DNA of 48,564 nucleotides from Nitrospirota bacterium (GTDB taxonomy: Bacteria > Nitrospirota > Thermodesulfovibrionia > Thermodesulfovibrionales > Dissulfurispiraceae): the NCBI GenBank assembly GCA_009773415.1, contig WSNO01000021.1:1-48564 (forward strand), read 5' to 3'. How positions within the stretch are numbered: position 1 is the first letter of the stretch; each line of letters starts with the position of its first letter. This document shows, in pieces, positions 1 through 11,914 of the stretch. Below the pieces are notes generated by a model, which made no database searches, was not told the DNA's origin, and worked only from the letters and a program-made list of their open reading frames with translations. The position numbers were made by a program, and so were the translations under genes.

Positions 1-351
1 ACAGGAAACAACCCAAGCTGCACCAGATCTACTGGTGGCAGCTTAGCAGAAACAGGAGATTGCACGATCGTTCGTACACCACTTGACTGGACGTGACCCT
101 GAAGGATGGTTTAAAATGATATGTCCAAGATACAAGGAGGCGCTGAGCGAAGTGGTAAAGCACGTGGGTTCCCTTGCGCGACGGCAGTCCTGTACCTGCT
201 TTCGTCATGCGGCATGGACCGGCAACGTTTTCAAATGAGTTCCCGTGACAAGAAGATTGCGCGAAAAGCGCAAAAAATGATAAGAGCAAAGTAAAGCGAA
301 GCGTGGAAAATAAAGAATGAAAGCAAATCCGAAGGAGGCTCGGCAAATTAT
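1..351. other. Intergenic leader, no gene recognised
   Basis: I see no convincing coding region here. A 105-codon minus-strand reading frame has no recognisable motifs and no good ribosome binding site. The right end carries AGGAGG about 13 nt before the ATPase start. The upstream gene, if one exists, ends outside the window. Confidence 0.5.
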
Positions 352-3036
<2,685 letters not shown>

Positions 3037-3048
3037 AAAACAGAATCA

Positions 3049-3070
3049 GCCCGATGCTTCCGGGCGTTTT
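3049..3070 (+). terminator. Weak terminator-like hairpin after the P-type ATPase
   Basis: GCCCG (3049-3053) can pair with CGGGC (3061-3065), followed by GTTTT. The stem is only 5 bp, so this is a tentative intrinsic terminator. Confidence 0.35.
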
Positions 3071-3355
3071 AAAAAATCAATGGAGTGGCGGAGGCTGGTC
3101 ATAGTGCTCTTCAAAAAATAATCACCCCCACGGAGGGCTGAAGATGCTGTCGCCGGGAGAGTTCGGGAGGCAGCAAAAGGCGTTGGGAATGTGTCCGGTT
3201 TAATAGGGGCGACTCCAAAGCACGTAAACAGTCGCCCCATCATCCGTGAAAAAACAGGCCTCTTCAGTAAGACACGGGCTCGTTCAAAGCCGGCTTTGTC
3301 GGTTTCTGCATAATCCGGACATTTCTATTTTGCCTTGACAAGACTCCATTTACTA

Positions 3356-3384
3356 TTGCCTCTTTTTTTGCTATTGTATATAGT
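3356..3384 (+). promoter_or_regulatory. Sigma-70-like promoter for the chemoreceptor
   Basis: TTGCCT (3356-3361) and TATAGT (3379-3384) are separated by exactly 17 nt, about 125 nt before the chemoreceptor start. The -10 matches 5 of 6 consensus positions and the -35 matches 4 of 6. Confidence 0.55.
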
Positions 3385-3508
3385 ATTTATTCAGCATTGT
3401 TATCGCTTTCCGTCAGAGAGCGAGTATGTCATCGGCATCCGGCGCGTTTTTCATTAGTACAGGCTCATGCCTTATCTGACAGACAATGACTCAAGAAAGG
3501 GTTAACGC

Positions 3509-5131
3509 ATGTTCAAGAATCTCTCAATCAAGACAAGACTTGTAGCAGGCTTCGGTGTCGTTCTGGTGCTCGCAGTTCTGATTTCAGCCGTTTCGATTGT
3601 ATTTATCCGCGGCCTCGGCGTCGAGGTGGACCGGATTGTTCATTACCACCTGCCGAAGGTGGAAATGGGAGACGAGATTAAAGACAACGTCAACGTCATC
3701 GCCAGATCTGTGAGAAACGCCATCATCACCGAAGACCCGCAGACAGCGCAGCGCGAGCTGGACCGCATTACCGAAGCGAGCAAGAAAGCTGTCGATATCA
3801 TCGACAAGCTCGAAAAGAGCATCACGAGCGATAAAGGCAAGCAGCTCCTGGCCGACATGAAGACAAAGCGGGCGGCGTACCGGGAAGAGCTCGCGAAAAC
3901 CATTCAGCTCATAAAGGACAACAAAAAGAAGGAGGCGGGTCAATCCCTCTTTGCAGGGCTCCGGACCACCCAGCAGGCCTATTTCGCCTCTCTCGAGGCG
4001 CTCATAAAATTCCATGCGCAACTCATGGAAGACGATTCGCAACAAGCCGCCTCGGAAGTGAAGCAAGCCCAGATGATTATCGTTGGCCTGCTTGCCGTTT
4101 CAGTTGTCTTTGCAATTGCGGTCACCCTCCTGATTATCCGGAGCATCGCGGGGCCGCTCTCTGAGGGTGTCTCGGTCGCAAACCGCCTTGCCGCCGGAGA
4201 CCTCACCGCGACGGTTTCGGTGAAGTACAACGACGAGGTCGGCAAGCTGATGGCGGCCATGGACGTCATGGTAAAGAGCCTGCGCGAGCTTATCGGCAAA
4301 ATCAAGTATGCCGCCGACAACATGGCATCGGGCAGCGAGCAGCTGAGCGCCAGCGCCGAGCAGATTTCCCGAGGCATCGGAGAGCAGTCGTCGCGCTCAA
4401 GCCAGATTGCGACGGCGACGGAAGAAATGTCGCAGACGGTCATAGACGTGGCGAAAAACACCGCCGATATCGCCCGGATTTCGTCAGACACATACAGCCA
4501 GGCCAAAGACGGAGAAGCGATCGTCAACAAGTCTGTCGGCGAAGTGCAGGCCATAGCTTCCACGGTCGCCGAGTCGTCGGAGGTTATGCAGCGCCTCGGC
4601 AACAGCTCCAAGGAGATCGGCAATATCGTCGAAGTCATCAACGACATCGCCGACCAGACCAACCTGCTGGCGCTGAACGCCGCCATCGAAGCCGCCCGGG
4701 CGGGCGAACAGGGCAGAGGCTTTGCTGTTGTGGCCGACGAGGTGCGAAAGCTGGCAGAGCGCACCTCTCAGGCGACCTCTCAGATAGGCAAGATGATCCG
4801 CTCGATTCAGGACGAGGTCGGCAACGCTGTCGCTTCGATGAATAATGCAACGGCAAAGGTCGAGACGGGTGTGCAGTTCAGCAGGAAGGCGGGCGAGTCG
4901 CTCGGCACTATTGTGAGCAGCATCAGTTCGCTCCAGTCGATGGTGCAGCAGATAGCGTCGGCGACCGAGGAGATGTCCTCCGTCTCCGAAACCGTCAGCT
5001 CCGATATCCAGAACATCGCCGAAGGCTCCAAAGAGATAGCGTCGGGCGGCGGGCAGATTGCGCAGTCATCGTCCGAACTCGCCAGGCTCGCGTCGGAACT
5101 GCAGAGCGTCGTCGGCCGGTTCAGGGTATGA
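3509..5131 (+). CDS. Methyl-accepting chemotaxis protein
   Basis: A 540-residue transmembrane chemoreceptor. It has a TM helix at about 12-33, a periplasmic four-helix-bundle-type sensor domain to about 187, a second TM at about 188-211, a HAMP linker to about 265, then the long coiled-coil signalling domain. The highly conserved hairpin tip ([20 protein letters not shown], about 382-401) is intact, so it should bind CheW and CheA. There is no C-terminal NWETF-type CheR pentapeptide. No other chemotaxis gene lies in the window, so its signalling partners must be elsewhere. The stop is only 29 nt before the GTG of the hybrid kinase, which suggests co-transcription. An AAAGGG element lies 9 nt before the ATG. 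The ligand is unknown. Confidence 0.93.
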   Translation: MFKNLSIKTRLVAGFGVVLVLAVLISAVSIVFIRGLGVEVDRIVHYHLPKVEMGDEIKDNVNVIARSVRNAIITEDPQTAQRELDRITEASKKAVDIIDKLEKSITSDKGKQLLADMKTKRAAYREELAKTIQLIKDNKKKEAGQSLFAGLRTTQQAYFASLEALIKFHAQLMEDDSQQAASEVKQAQMIIVGLLAVSVVFAIAVTLLIIRSIAGPLSEGVSVANRLAAGDLTATVSVKYNDEVGKLMAAMDVMVKSLRELIGKIKYAADNMASGSEQLSASAEQISRGIGEQSSRSSQIATATEEMSQTVIDVAKNTADIARISSDTYSQAKDGEAIVNKSVGEVQAIASTVAESSEVMQRLGNSSKEIGNIVEVINDIADQTNLLALNAAIEAARAGEQGRGFAVVADEVRKLAERTSQATSQIGKMIRSIQDEVGNAVASMNNATAKVETGVQFSRKAGESLGTIVSSISSLQSMVQQIASATEEMSSVSETVSSDIQNIAEGSKEIASGGGQIAQSSSELARLASELQSVVGRFRV

Positions 5132-5160
5132 GCATTCGGGGCTGACATGGCCTGACTGCG

Positions 5161-7737
5161 GTGCGTATCAGCCTGAACATAAAGTTTGCCCTTGCGGCGG
5201 CCGCGCTGTTCCTCATCTGCGCGGCCGCCGGGGCGTGGCTCACCAGCAAGCAGGTCGAGGACATACTGACAGACCATCTGGAGCAGTCTCTGCGCTTCGA
5301 ATCGGGGCAGGCTGTGGCCGTCATCGATTATCATCTGGAAGAACGCCGCACCGTTCTTGTGAAGAAGGCGGCGCTTATTACAGCCGACCTCGTCGGCAGC
5401 CCCGTCCGGGCGCAGCGTTTCCTTGATGATAGCGTCGGGTTGAAGACGCTGTTTACCCAGGGGCTGTACCTCTTTGCGCAGGACGGCACGCTGCTTGCCG
5501 AATCGCCGAAAGCGCCGGAGCTGACAACACGGAACTTCGCCTTCCGCGAGTATTTTAAAGAGACCGTCAGGCTGAGAGAACCTGTCATCTCCTCCCCCTT
5601 CATCTCCGCCCACCGCAACGGCAAGCCGGTCCTCATGATAACAGCACCGGTCTTCGGCGCGGACGGCTCGCTGATTGGGATGCTCGGGGGAACGATGCAG
5701 CTGGCCGAGAAGAGTCTCTTCCATCACAAAAGCGATGCCCCGTTGCCGCACAAGGGATACTACGCGCTTATCACCGGCGACCGGACAATCATCATGCATA
5801 AGGACGCATCGCTCATCATGACGAAAAAGGAACCGTCGGACTTCAGCGCGCTCAGCGCAAACGCAGCGTTAGAGCCGGGCGTAGCCATGCACCGGACAAG
5901 CCAGCTAGGAGTGGAAGTAATTTCGATGGCGCGGCGGCTGAAGACGACCGGCTGGCTTCTGACGGTCAATGACGACAAGGCCGACGTCTACGCCCCGATT
6001 TACCGGATGCAGGGAGCATTTATCATTATTCTCGGGCTCGGATGCCCGGTTGTCGTGCTGCTGATTTTTGCGCTGTCGCGCATTATTACCTCGCCGCTCC
6101 GCTCGCTGACCGGACAGGTGCAAAACATTCAGGATGCCTCGGATGCGTCCCAGAGGGTAACGGTCGCCTCCCGCGATGAGGTGAAGAATCTTGCCGTCGC
6201 CGTCAACTCCATGCTCGACACCATCTCGGAGTCGCAGCGCATGATTCAGGAAAAAGAACGCTTCTTTTCGACCTGGTACGGCAGGTCGAAAGATGCGATA
6301 TGCTTTTTCAATCATGAATGGCGTGTACTCGATTGCAACGAGGCCGCACTCGGCATGTTCGGGCCCGGCAGTCGGGAAAGCGCCGTCCTTGCCTCGCTTC
6401 TGCCGGATGCGGCGAAAGACATACAGGCGAAAGTGCGCGCAGAGGGCTTTCTCAAGGACTATGAGGCGCAGCTGACACGCCCGGACGGAACGCAGGCAAC
6501 GGTGCTCTTTTCGTGCGAGGCTGCCCGGGAAGACTCGGGGATTCCGAATGTCTATCTGGCGGTTTTCCGCGATATTACCGAGCAGGTGAAACTGACGCAG
6601 CAACTCCGCCACTCGCAGAAACTGGAGGCGGTCGGGCAGATTGCCGGAGGCGTCGCGCATGACTTCAACAACATACTGTGCGCCATGATCGGCTTCTGCG
6701 ACCTCGCGAAAATGAAAACCGGCGAGGACCACCCAGCCCGCACATATCTTCACCATATAGCCGCACTGACGGAGCGCGGGGCGAACCTCACCAAAAGCCT
6801 GCTCGCATTCAGCAGAAAGCAGATTCTCGCCGTCAGACCGGAGCATATCAACAGAATAATCGAAGGCATGGGCGAGTTTTTACGGCGCATTATCGGAACA
6901 GACATACGGCTGGAGACCGCTATTGCCGGTGAAGACCTTGTCGTCATGGCCGACCGGGGGCAGATTGAACAGGTGCTGATGAACCTTGCGACAAACGCGC
7001 GCGACGCCATGCCCGGCGGCGGCTCGCTGCGCATCGGCGTGGCTCGGTGCGAGATAGATGAGGGATTTGTGAGCGCCCACGGTTACGGAGCTCACGGCAC
7101 CTATGCGGTAGTAACTGTGGAGGACTCGGGCGCCGGCATGGATGAAAAGACGATGGAGAAGATTTTCGAGCCTTTTTTCACCACAAAGGACGAAGGAAAA
7201 GGAACCGGTCTCGGCATGTCGATCGCGTACGGCATAATCAAGCAGCACAAGGGCTTCATCAATGTCTACAGCGAAGTCGGCAGCGGAACCGTTTTCAGAA
7301 TCTATCTGCCGCTGGTGAAGCAACAGCCAGCGCCGGCGGAGAAGGATGAAAGCCCGGCGAATGCCCGCGGCACCGAGACGATACTGATCGTCGAGGACGA
7401 CGCAACACTGCGGTCGGTGCTGCAGAGCGTGCTGTCGGAGTTCGGCTACCGGGTCATCGAGGCCGCTGACGGCAGTGAGGCTGCGGAACTCTTCCGGCGC
7501 CTGCAGGACGAAATAGACCTCGTGCTGATGGACGTCGTCATGCCGGAGATGGGCGGCAAGGCTTCTTACAGCAAAATCAGAAGCATCAGGCCCAATGCGA
7601 AGGTGATTTTTATCAGCGGGTACACGGCTGATCACCTGAGCGCAAAGAGCATTCGCGAGGAGGGATTGCATTTCGTCTCCAAACCGGTATCGCCGCAGGA
7701 ACTCCTGCGAAAGATACGGGAAGTCCTGTCCGGTTGA
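5161..7737 (+). CDS. Cache-HAMP-PAS hybrid sensor histidine kinase with receiver domain
   Basis: This 858-residue protein starts with GTG. Its order of parts is TM1 (about 10-30), a large periplasmic double-Cache-type sensor (about 30-280), TM2 (about 283-305), HAMP (305-360), PAS (about 365-475), HisKA with His500 in GGVAHDFNN, HATPase_c with the N, G1 and G2 boxes (GTGLGMSIAYG), and a C-terminal receiver domain with Asp791 in LMDVVMPEMGG. Kinase and receiver residues are intact. It should autophosphorylate on His500 and pass phosphate to its own receiver or on to a separate phosphotransfer protein. No output domain or cognate regulator follows. It sits directly behind the chemoreceptor, so the two may share a periplasmic stimulus or an operon. 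No clear Shine-Dalgarno is visible before the GTG, so the start is less certain than the assignment. Confidence 0.9.
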   Translation: MRISLNIKFALAAAALFLICAAAGAWLTSKQVEDILTDHLEQSLRFESGQAVAVIDYHLEERRTVLVKKAALITADLVGSPVRAQRFLDDSVGLKTLFTQGLYLFAQDGTLLAESPKAPELTTRNFAFREYFKETVRLREPVISSPFISAHRNGKPVLMITAPVFGADGSLIGMLGGTMQLAEKSLFHHKSDAPLPHKGYYALITGDRTIIMHKDASLIMTKKEPSDFSALSANAALEPGVAMHRTSQLGVEVISMARRLKTTGWLLTVNDDKADVYAPIYRMQGAFIIILGLGCPVVVLLIFALSRIITSPLRSLTGQVQNIQDASDASQRVTVASRDEVKNLAVAVNSMLDTISESQRMIQEKERFFSTWYGRSKDAICFFNHEWRVLDCNEAALGMFGPGSRESAVLASLLPDAAKDIQAKVRAEGFLKDYEAQLTRPDGTQATVLFSCEAAREDSGIPNVYLAVFRDITEQVKLTQQLRHSQKLEAVGQIAGGVAHDFNNILCAMIGFCDLAKMKTGEDHPARTYLHHIAALTERGANLTKSLLAFSRKQILAVRPEHINRIIEGMGEFLRRIIGTDIRLETAIAGEDLVVMADRGQIEQVLMNLATNARDAMPGGGSLRIGVARCEIDEGFVSAHGYGAHGTYAVVTVEDSGAGMDEKTMEKIFEPFFTTKDEGKGTGLGMSIAYGIIKQHKGFINVYSEVGSGTVFRIYLPLVKQQPAPAEKDESPANARGTETILIVEDDATLRSVLQSVLSEFGYRVIEAADGSEAAELFRRLQDEIDLVLMDVVMPEMGGKASYSKIRSIRPNAKVIFISGYTADHLSAKSIREEGLHFVSKPVSPQELLRKIREVLSG

Positions 7738-7764
7738 GCAGATCGCATCCCCCCGCGCCGACGG

Positions 7765-8370
7765 TCAGGCATTGTAAATGCTTCCGCCGCGTTCCTGATA
7801 CAGCCTCAAAACCTCCTGTGCTTCTTCGGCCAATAGTCCCCGGACAATCCTGATGCCGCGGTCTTCAAGGTACTGATACGAGGCAGGAAAGACCGGTCCT
7901 TCGTCAAAACCAACAGCAGCGGCGGCCCCGCGCGGAGCGCCCCAGGCTATGCGCTGCACGCCGCTCCAGAGCACCGCGCCAAGGCACATGGCGCACGGCT
8001 CGCATGAAGTGACCAGCACATGAGGCCGCAGGCCGGGCGCCCGCAGCGTGAACGAACCGGCAGCGGCCTGTGCAAACATGAGCGCCATCACTTCGGCATG
8101 CATGGCGGAGTTTCCCAGCCGCTCTACACTGTTGACCCCCACGCTCACCAGTTTGCCGCTCTCTTCCTCAAAGACCGCAGCGCCGAATGGTCCGCCGCTT
8201 CCCCGCAGCACATTCTCCCGCGCCAGTGCAATGGCAAGACGCATGCGGTCTTCATCAGTCTTGAAGCCGCCGATGAACGCCGTGAAACCTTTCGTCCAGG
8301 CGGGGAGGCTGATAGTTACAACATCAACCCCCGGGAAAAAGCCCGGCTGTGCGGGAACATCATTCTGCAT
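7765..8370 (-). CDS. Nucleoside/guanine deaminase-family enzyme (CDA fold)
   Basis: A zinc-dependent deaminase of the cytidine/deoxycytidylate deaminase superfamily. The zinc motifs are HAEVMAL (His ligand and catalytic Glu) and PCAMCLGAV (two Cys ligands). The sequence around them resembles bacterial guanine deaminase (GuaD) more than the tRNA adenosine deaminase TadA, so purine salvage (guanine to xanthine) is the best guess. The open frame extends to 8520, but I place the start at the ATG at 8370: it has AAGGAG at good spacing, gives a 201-residue protein of normal family size, and avoids overlapping the divergent kinase gene. Substrate is inferred. Confidence 0.85.
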   Translation of the reverse strand: MQNDVPAQPGFFPGVDVVTISLPAWTKGFTAFIGGFKTDEDRMRLAIALARENVLRGSGGPFGAAVFEEESGKLVSVGVNSVERLGNSAMHAEVMALMFAQAAAGSFTLRAPGLRPHVLVTSCEPCAMCLGAVLWSGVQRIAWGAPRGAAAAVGFDEGPVFPASYQYLEDRGIRIVRGLLAEEAQEVLRLYQERGGSIYNA

Positions 8371-8475
8371 CTGTACGCTCCTTCCGCGATTGCCGCGATC
8401 TCCGCAAACAAAACAGCGCAACGCCTTTTTTGCAACTATAGCATAGTGCCGGCAACGACAGTGCGCATCATGAGG

Positions 8476-8481
8476 TATAAT
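8476..8481 (+). promoter_or_regulatory. TATAAT box just before the histidine kinase start
   Basis: A perfect TATAAT ends 5 nt before the ATG at 8487. If used, transcription would begin at or within a few nt of the start codon, giving a leaderless mRNA. No good -35 box is visible. Confidence 0.35.
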
Positions 8482-8486
8482 CAGGC

Positions 8487-9764
8487 ATGGGAGCACAGCG
8501 CAGCAGGTCCGCACGGACAACCATCTCTTTGCTCATCATTCTTGCCGCTGCCACGGCAGCAACACTCTTCAGCTCGCTTCTCACATACAGAAATGCGCTT
8601 TCAGCCGCGGACGATGCGCTGAAGCTTCAGGCGCTCGGCATCGCGGCCAGTCTCGAGGCGTCGCTGCGCCGGTCAGACTTTCCGGAAGAAAACATTCTGA
8701 GAGATATCGTCAGTGAAGGCAGGTGGGAAGGAATCGCTTTTCTGGCGCTGTATGACAGGGACGGCCGCATTGCGCTTCACTCAAATGCACGACTTATCGG
8801 ACGGACAAGTGAAGATGCCGTCATTCATGAGGCTTTTGCGCGCGGGGTGCCGCTGGATCGCTACCTGATGCTCGGCACCGATGAGCGCGTATTCATACTT
8901 GACGCTCCCGTCAGACTGAGAGCCGCTGATTACCTGCTCCGGCTTGCGCTTCACCCGTATCCGGCCGAAAACAGCATTCGTCAGGCGCGGATTCAGCTTG
9001 CGATCTCCGTCGGCATGGCTGCGGTGCTCTGGGGCATCGGCATTGTGCTGATGCGGGCGCAGCAGCGCGCCGAGAAGCTCCGGCAGAGGATTGATGAACG
9101 GGAACGTTTCGCCGTGCTCGGTGAAATGGCGGCAGTGCTCGCGCATGAGATACGCAATCCGCTCGGCAGCATTAAGGGGTTTGCGCAGTATCTTGCCGAA
9201 CAGCGGGAAAAAAACGGCGGTTCCATGGACCGGCAGCCGCTCGACATAATCATTGCCGAAGCACGCCGCCTCGAAACGCTTACCGAAGACCTGCTGGTCT
9301 ATGCCCGCCCTGCCGGCGTCAACATATCCAGCTTCGATCTGTGCGAACTCATCAAGACCTGCGCCGCCGCCCTTCCGCACCGGCCGGGCATTTCACGAGA
9401 GACAGACTGCGCATCTCCGCTGTTCATTGAGTCCGATCCCGACAAGCTGCGCCAGATACTCGCCAATCTGCTTCAGAATGCAACAGACGCAATCGAACAT
9501 GACGGAACCATCGCCGTCGGGGCCGTCGCGCTGCGTGATAGAATAATTTTAAGTGTGCGCGACACCGGCGGCGGGATGGATGCTGAAACCTCACAAAAGG
9601 CTTTCGACCCGTTTTATACCACAAAGACACGAGGGACCGGCCTCGGCCTGGCGATTGTCGGCCGCCTCGCCGCAGTGCTCGGCGGCACGGTGGACTTTGA
9701 AACCGCCGCCGGAAAAGGAACAACCTTTACGGTTTCGCTTCCGGCTCAACTGCCGGAGAAATAA
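8487..9764 (+). CDS. Membrane sensor histidine kinase (ZraS/NtrB-like)
   Basis: A 425-residue kinase with TM1 at about 13-33, a periplasmic sensor of about 135 residues, TM2 at about 170-190, HisKA with His220 in LAHEIRNPLGSIKGF, and an HATPase_c domain with N box (LANLLQNATDAI), DTGGGMD and the GTGLGLAI box. This layout, with no PAS or HAMP, is that of ZraS-type kinases that pair with sigma-54 activators. The regulator gene starts 8 nt after its stop, so the two form an operon and a cognate pair. No Shine-Dalgarno precedes the ATG, while TATAAT lies immediately upstream, so the mRNA may be leaderless. The signal could be metal or envelope stress by analogy with ZraS. That is supported here only by the ZraP-like target gene at 17.8 kb. 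Confidence 0.9.
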   Translation: MGAQRSRSARTTISLLIILAAATAATLFSSLLTYRNALSAADDALKLQALGIAASLEASLRRSDFPEENILRDIVSEGRWEGIAFLALYDRDGRIALHSNARLIGRTSEDAVIHEAFARGVPLDRYLMLGTDERVFILDAPVRLRAADYLLRLALHPYPAENSIRQARIQLAISVGMAAVLWGIGIVLMRAQQRAEKLRQRIDERERFAVLGEMAAVLAHEIRNPLGSIKGFAQYLAEQREKNGGSMDRQPLDIIIAEARRLETLTEDLLVYARPAGVNISSFDLCELIKTCAAALPHRPGISRETDCASPLFIESDPDKLRQILANLLQNATDAIEHDGTIAVGAVALRDRIILSVRDTGGGMDAETSQKAFDPFYTTKTRGTGLGLAIVGRLAAVLGGTVDFETAAGKGTTFTVSLPAQLPEK

Positions 9765-9772
9765 GAGAGGAC

Positions 9773-11113
9773 ATGGAAAAAACAACCTTCAGGATTCTGA
9801 TTGTGGACGACGAGCAGTCCTTCCTGCTGCTCATGTCGAACATCCTGACCGATGAGGGATATTCGGTACAGGGATCTTCATCTCCTGATGCTGCGCTTCG
9901 CCTGCTCGACGGGTTTCGGCCGAATCTCATCATCACCGACCTCAAGATGCCGAACATGGACGGCATCACTTTCATGGACAAGGCGCGGCAGGTTGTGCCG
10001 GATACGGATTTCATCATGGTGACCGCCTATGCCGCCGTAGACACCGCAATTGCGGCGCTCAAAAAAGGCGCCCTCGAATATATTACCAAGCCGCTCAAGG
10101 ATCCCGAAGAATTGCGCATCGCCGTTGCGAAGATTGCGGAGCGGCAGGGCCTTATCGCCGAAAACCGGCAGCTTCGCTCCGACCTCTTCGGCGCCCTGCC
10201 GCCGCTTGAGGTCATATTCGCGGGAATGGAGGCAGTCCTGCGCGACATTGAAGATGTCGCCCCGACTGACGCCACCGTCATCATGTACGGCGAGACCGGA
10301 ACCGGCAAAAGCCTGATAGCGAAAGTGCTGCACCATCTGAGCGGCAGGCCCGGCCCGTTTGTGGAGATCAACTGCGCGGCCATTCCCGAGCAACTGCTTG
10401 AGTCGGAGTTGTTCGGGTTCGAAAGAGGCGCATTTACCGGCGCCGTCCAGCAGAAAAAGGGGCGCTTCGAGATTGCCCACGACGGGACAATTTTTCTCGA
10501 CGAGATTGCGGAACTCGGACCGGGACTTCAGGCAAAGCTTTTGAAAGTACTGCAGGACAAGACATTTGAACGGCTTGGTTCGCTGAATTCGCTCCGGACA
10601 AACGCCCGCATCGTGGCGGCGACCAACCGCAATCTGAAAGAGCTTGCCGCCGAAAAGAAATTCAGGGAAGATCTGTATTACCGGCTCAGCGTCTTTCCGA
10701 TCACCATCCCGCCTCTCCGCGAGCGGGCGGACCGGATTCCGGCGATTGCGGATTATCTCGCGGCCGCCGTTGCGTCACGCCTCGGCAAACCGACGCGCCC
10801 TCTGCCGAAGAGTGCCTATCCGATGCTGGCTCAGTACGAGTGGCCCGGCAATATCCGCGAACTCGAAAATCTGATAGAACGGAGCATCATCATCAGCAGA
10901 GGGACGGAGCTGTCGATCCCGCGGATGTCCGAAACGCCGCCGGAAGGGACTGCCGTGCTGAATGCAGCAGGAGATATGAAAAGTATCGAGCGCTCAGCCA
11001 TCATCAGCGCCCTGAAGCAGACTTCCGGCAACCGCCGCAAGGCGGCAGAAATCCTCTGCATCTCTCTCCGCTCGCTTCAGTACAAAATCAGGGATTATGC
11101 GATTGAGGACTGA
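9773..11113 (+). CDS. Sigma-54-dependent response regulator (ZraR/NtrC family)
   Basis: The 446-residue protein has a receiver domain (Asp56 in IITDLKMPNMDG), a central AAA+ domain (Walker A GETGTGKS at 173-180, the sigma-54 contact loop GAFTGA at 219-224) and a C-terminal Fis-type helix-turn-helix in about the last 45 residues (SGNRRKAAEILCISLRSLQY). All parts needed for phosphorylation, ATP hydrolysis and open-complex formation with RpoN are present. It is encoded 8 nt after its kinase. The only clear -24/-12 promoter I found is at 17759, ahead of the ZraP-like gene, with palindromic sites 90-120 bp farther upstream; this regulator is the natural candidate activator. That link is inference. 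Confidence 0.93.
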   Translation: MEKTTFRILIVDDEQSFLLLMSNILTDEGYSVQGSSSPDAALRLLDGFRPNLIITDLKMPNMDGITFMDKARQVVPDTDFIMVTAYAAVDTAIAALKKGALEYITKPLKDPEELRIAVAKIAERQGLIAENRQLRSDLFGALPPLEVIFAGMEAVLRDIEDVAPTDATVIMYGETGTGKSLIAKVLHHLSGRPGPFVEINCAAIPEQLLESELFGFERGAFTGAVQQKKGRFEIAHDGTIFLDEIAELGPGLQAKLLKVLQDKTFERLGSLNSLRTNARIVAATNRNLKELAAEKKFREDLYYRLSVFPITIPPLRERADRIPAIADYLAAAVASRLGKPTRPLPKSAYPMLAQYEWPGNIRELENLIERSIIISRGTELSIPRMSETPPEGTAVLNAAGDMKSIERSAIISALKQTSGNRRKAAEILCISLRSLQYKIRDYAIED

Positions 11114-11155
11114 GCATTGCCGTCAAAGCGGTGCGGGACAGACAGAGGAAAGTGT

Positions 11156-11860
11156 TTATTCGCTTGAAGATTGAGAGGCAACCAGCGTTTTCCGGTTGCC
11201 GAACTGCCTTTTGTCGAGGACCGAGCCGACCGGGCAGGTTGAAATGCATTCTCCGCAGAAGTCGCAGCGTTCCGTGAGCAGGGTAATCGTCCCGGCCGGC
11301 ATCAGGCGCGTTTCGCCTTCACCGTCCGGCGTGCGCATCACAATGGCATCGCGCCTGACGACATCGCGGCAGATCGTGATGCAGCGGCCGCAGCGCACGC
11401 ACTTGTTGACATCAACGATGATCGACTGATTGTCGTCCTGCACCGGCAGGGCATCATGCCGGGGTGCATCAGCAGGCGGAATTACGCCCAATTTATAGGC
11501 CAATTCCTGCAGCACGCAGCGTCCCGCCTTTTCGCAGCACATGCAGTCGTTGGGATGATTGGCAAGAATCAGCTCCAGCGTCGCCCTTCGAAGCCGCAGC
11601 AGTTCCTCGTTTTCTGTGACAATCTCCATACCCTCCAACGCCGGGGTCGAACATGATGCCACCGGCATGGTGTACCCTTTCACCTCGACAATACAGAGCC
11701 TGCATGAGCCGAGCGGAATAAGGCGCCTGTCGTTGCAGAGAGTAGGGACGAAAATATCAGCAGCGCGGCAGCCGTCCAGAATCGTCTGCCCCTCAACGCA
11801 TTCCAGTGCCCGTCCGTTTACACGAAGCCTGACGGTCTTTTTGTTGGCGGTATCGTTCAT
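11156..11860 (-). CDS. HoxU/NuoG-N-like iron-sulfur protein with four predicted clusters
   Basis: A 234-residue electron-transfer protein. The N-terminal plant-type ferredoxin domain has [2Fe-2S] ligands Cys42, Cys53, Cys56 and Cys70. It is followed by the His-Cys3 [4Fe-4S] motif (His102, Cys106, Cys109, Cys115) and two ferredoxin-type [4Fe-4S] motifs (Cys154/157/160/164 and Cys199/202/205/209). This is the layout of HoxU, the N-terminus of NuoG, and the N-terminus of FeFe hydrogenases and some formate dehydrogenases. The catalytic or flavin partner (HoxF/NuoF, hydrogenase, formate dehydrogenase) is not next to it. The frame runs open to 11950, but a promoter (11885-11914) lies inside that extension and a GGAAAG element precedes the ATG at 11860, so I use the shorter start. 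It is likely cytoplasmic and feeds electrons between NAD(P)H or ferredoxin and an unlinked oxidoreductase. Confidence 0.88.
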   Translation of the reverse strand: MNDTANKKTVRLRVNGRALECVEGQTILDGCRAADIFVPTLCNDRRLIPLGSCRLCIVEVKGYTMPVASCSTPALEGMEIVTENEELLRLRRATLELILANHPNDCMCCEKAGRCVLQELAYKLGVIPPADAPRHDALPVQDDNQSIIVDVNKCVRCGRCITICRDVVRRDAIVMRTPDGEGETRLMPAGTITLLTERCDFCGECISTCPVGSVLDKRQFGNRKTLVASQSSSE

Positions 11861-11884
11861 AATTCTTTCCGTAAACTGGCTTTT

Positions 11885-11914
11885 ATAGTAATGGACGGCT
11901 TTTGAGTGAGTCAA
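11885..11914 (-). promoter_or_regulatory. Sigma-70-like promoter of the Fe-S protein gene
   Basis: On the minus strand TTGACT (11914-11909) and TACTAT (11890-11885) are 18 nt apart. The predicted transcript would start about 20 nt before the ATG at 11860, which supports that start over the longer frame. Confidence 0.5.

Larger units (their letters stand above)
3037..3508. other. Intergenic region between ATPase and chemoreceptor
   Basis: This 472-nt stretch holds no supported gene; the only sizeable minus-strand frame lacks recognisable motifs. It contains a weak hairpin just after the ATPase stop and a good sigma-70-like promoter at 3356-3384. The remaining sequence shows nothing I can assign. 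Confidence 0.5.

Noticed and set aside
29-346. Minus-strand 105-codon frame at the left edge
   Set aside because: No motifs, no ribosome binding site and unusual composition; treated as chance.
3046-3243. Minus-strand 65-codon frame after the ATPase
   Set aside because: Starts beside a plausible promoter-containing gap but has no recognisable motif or Shine-Dalgarno.
3979-4764. Long minus-strand frame antisense to the chemoreceptor
   Set aside because: Mirror of the coding bias of the plus-strand gene; no domain seen.
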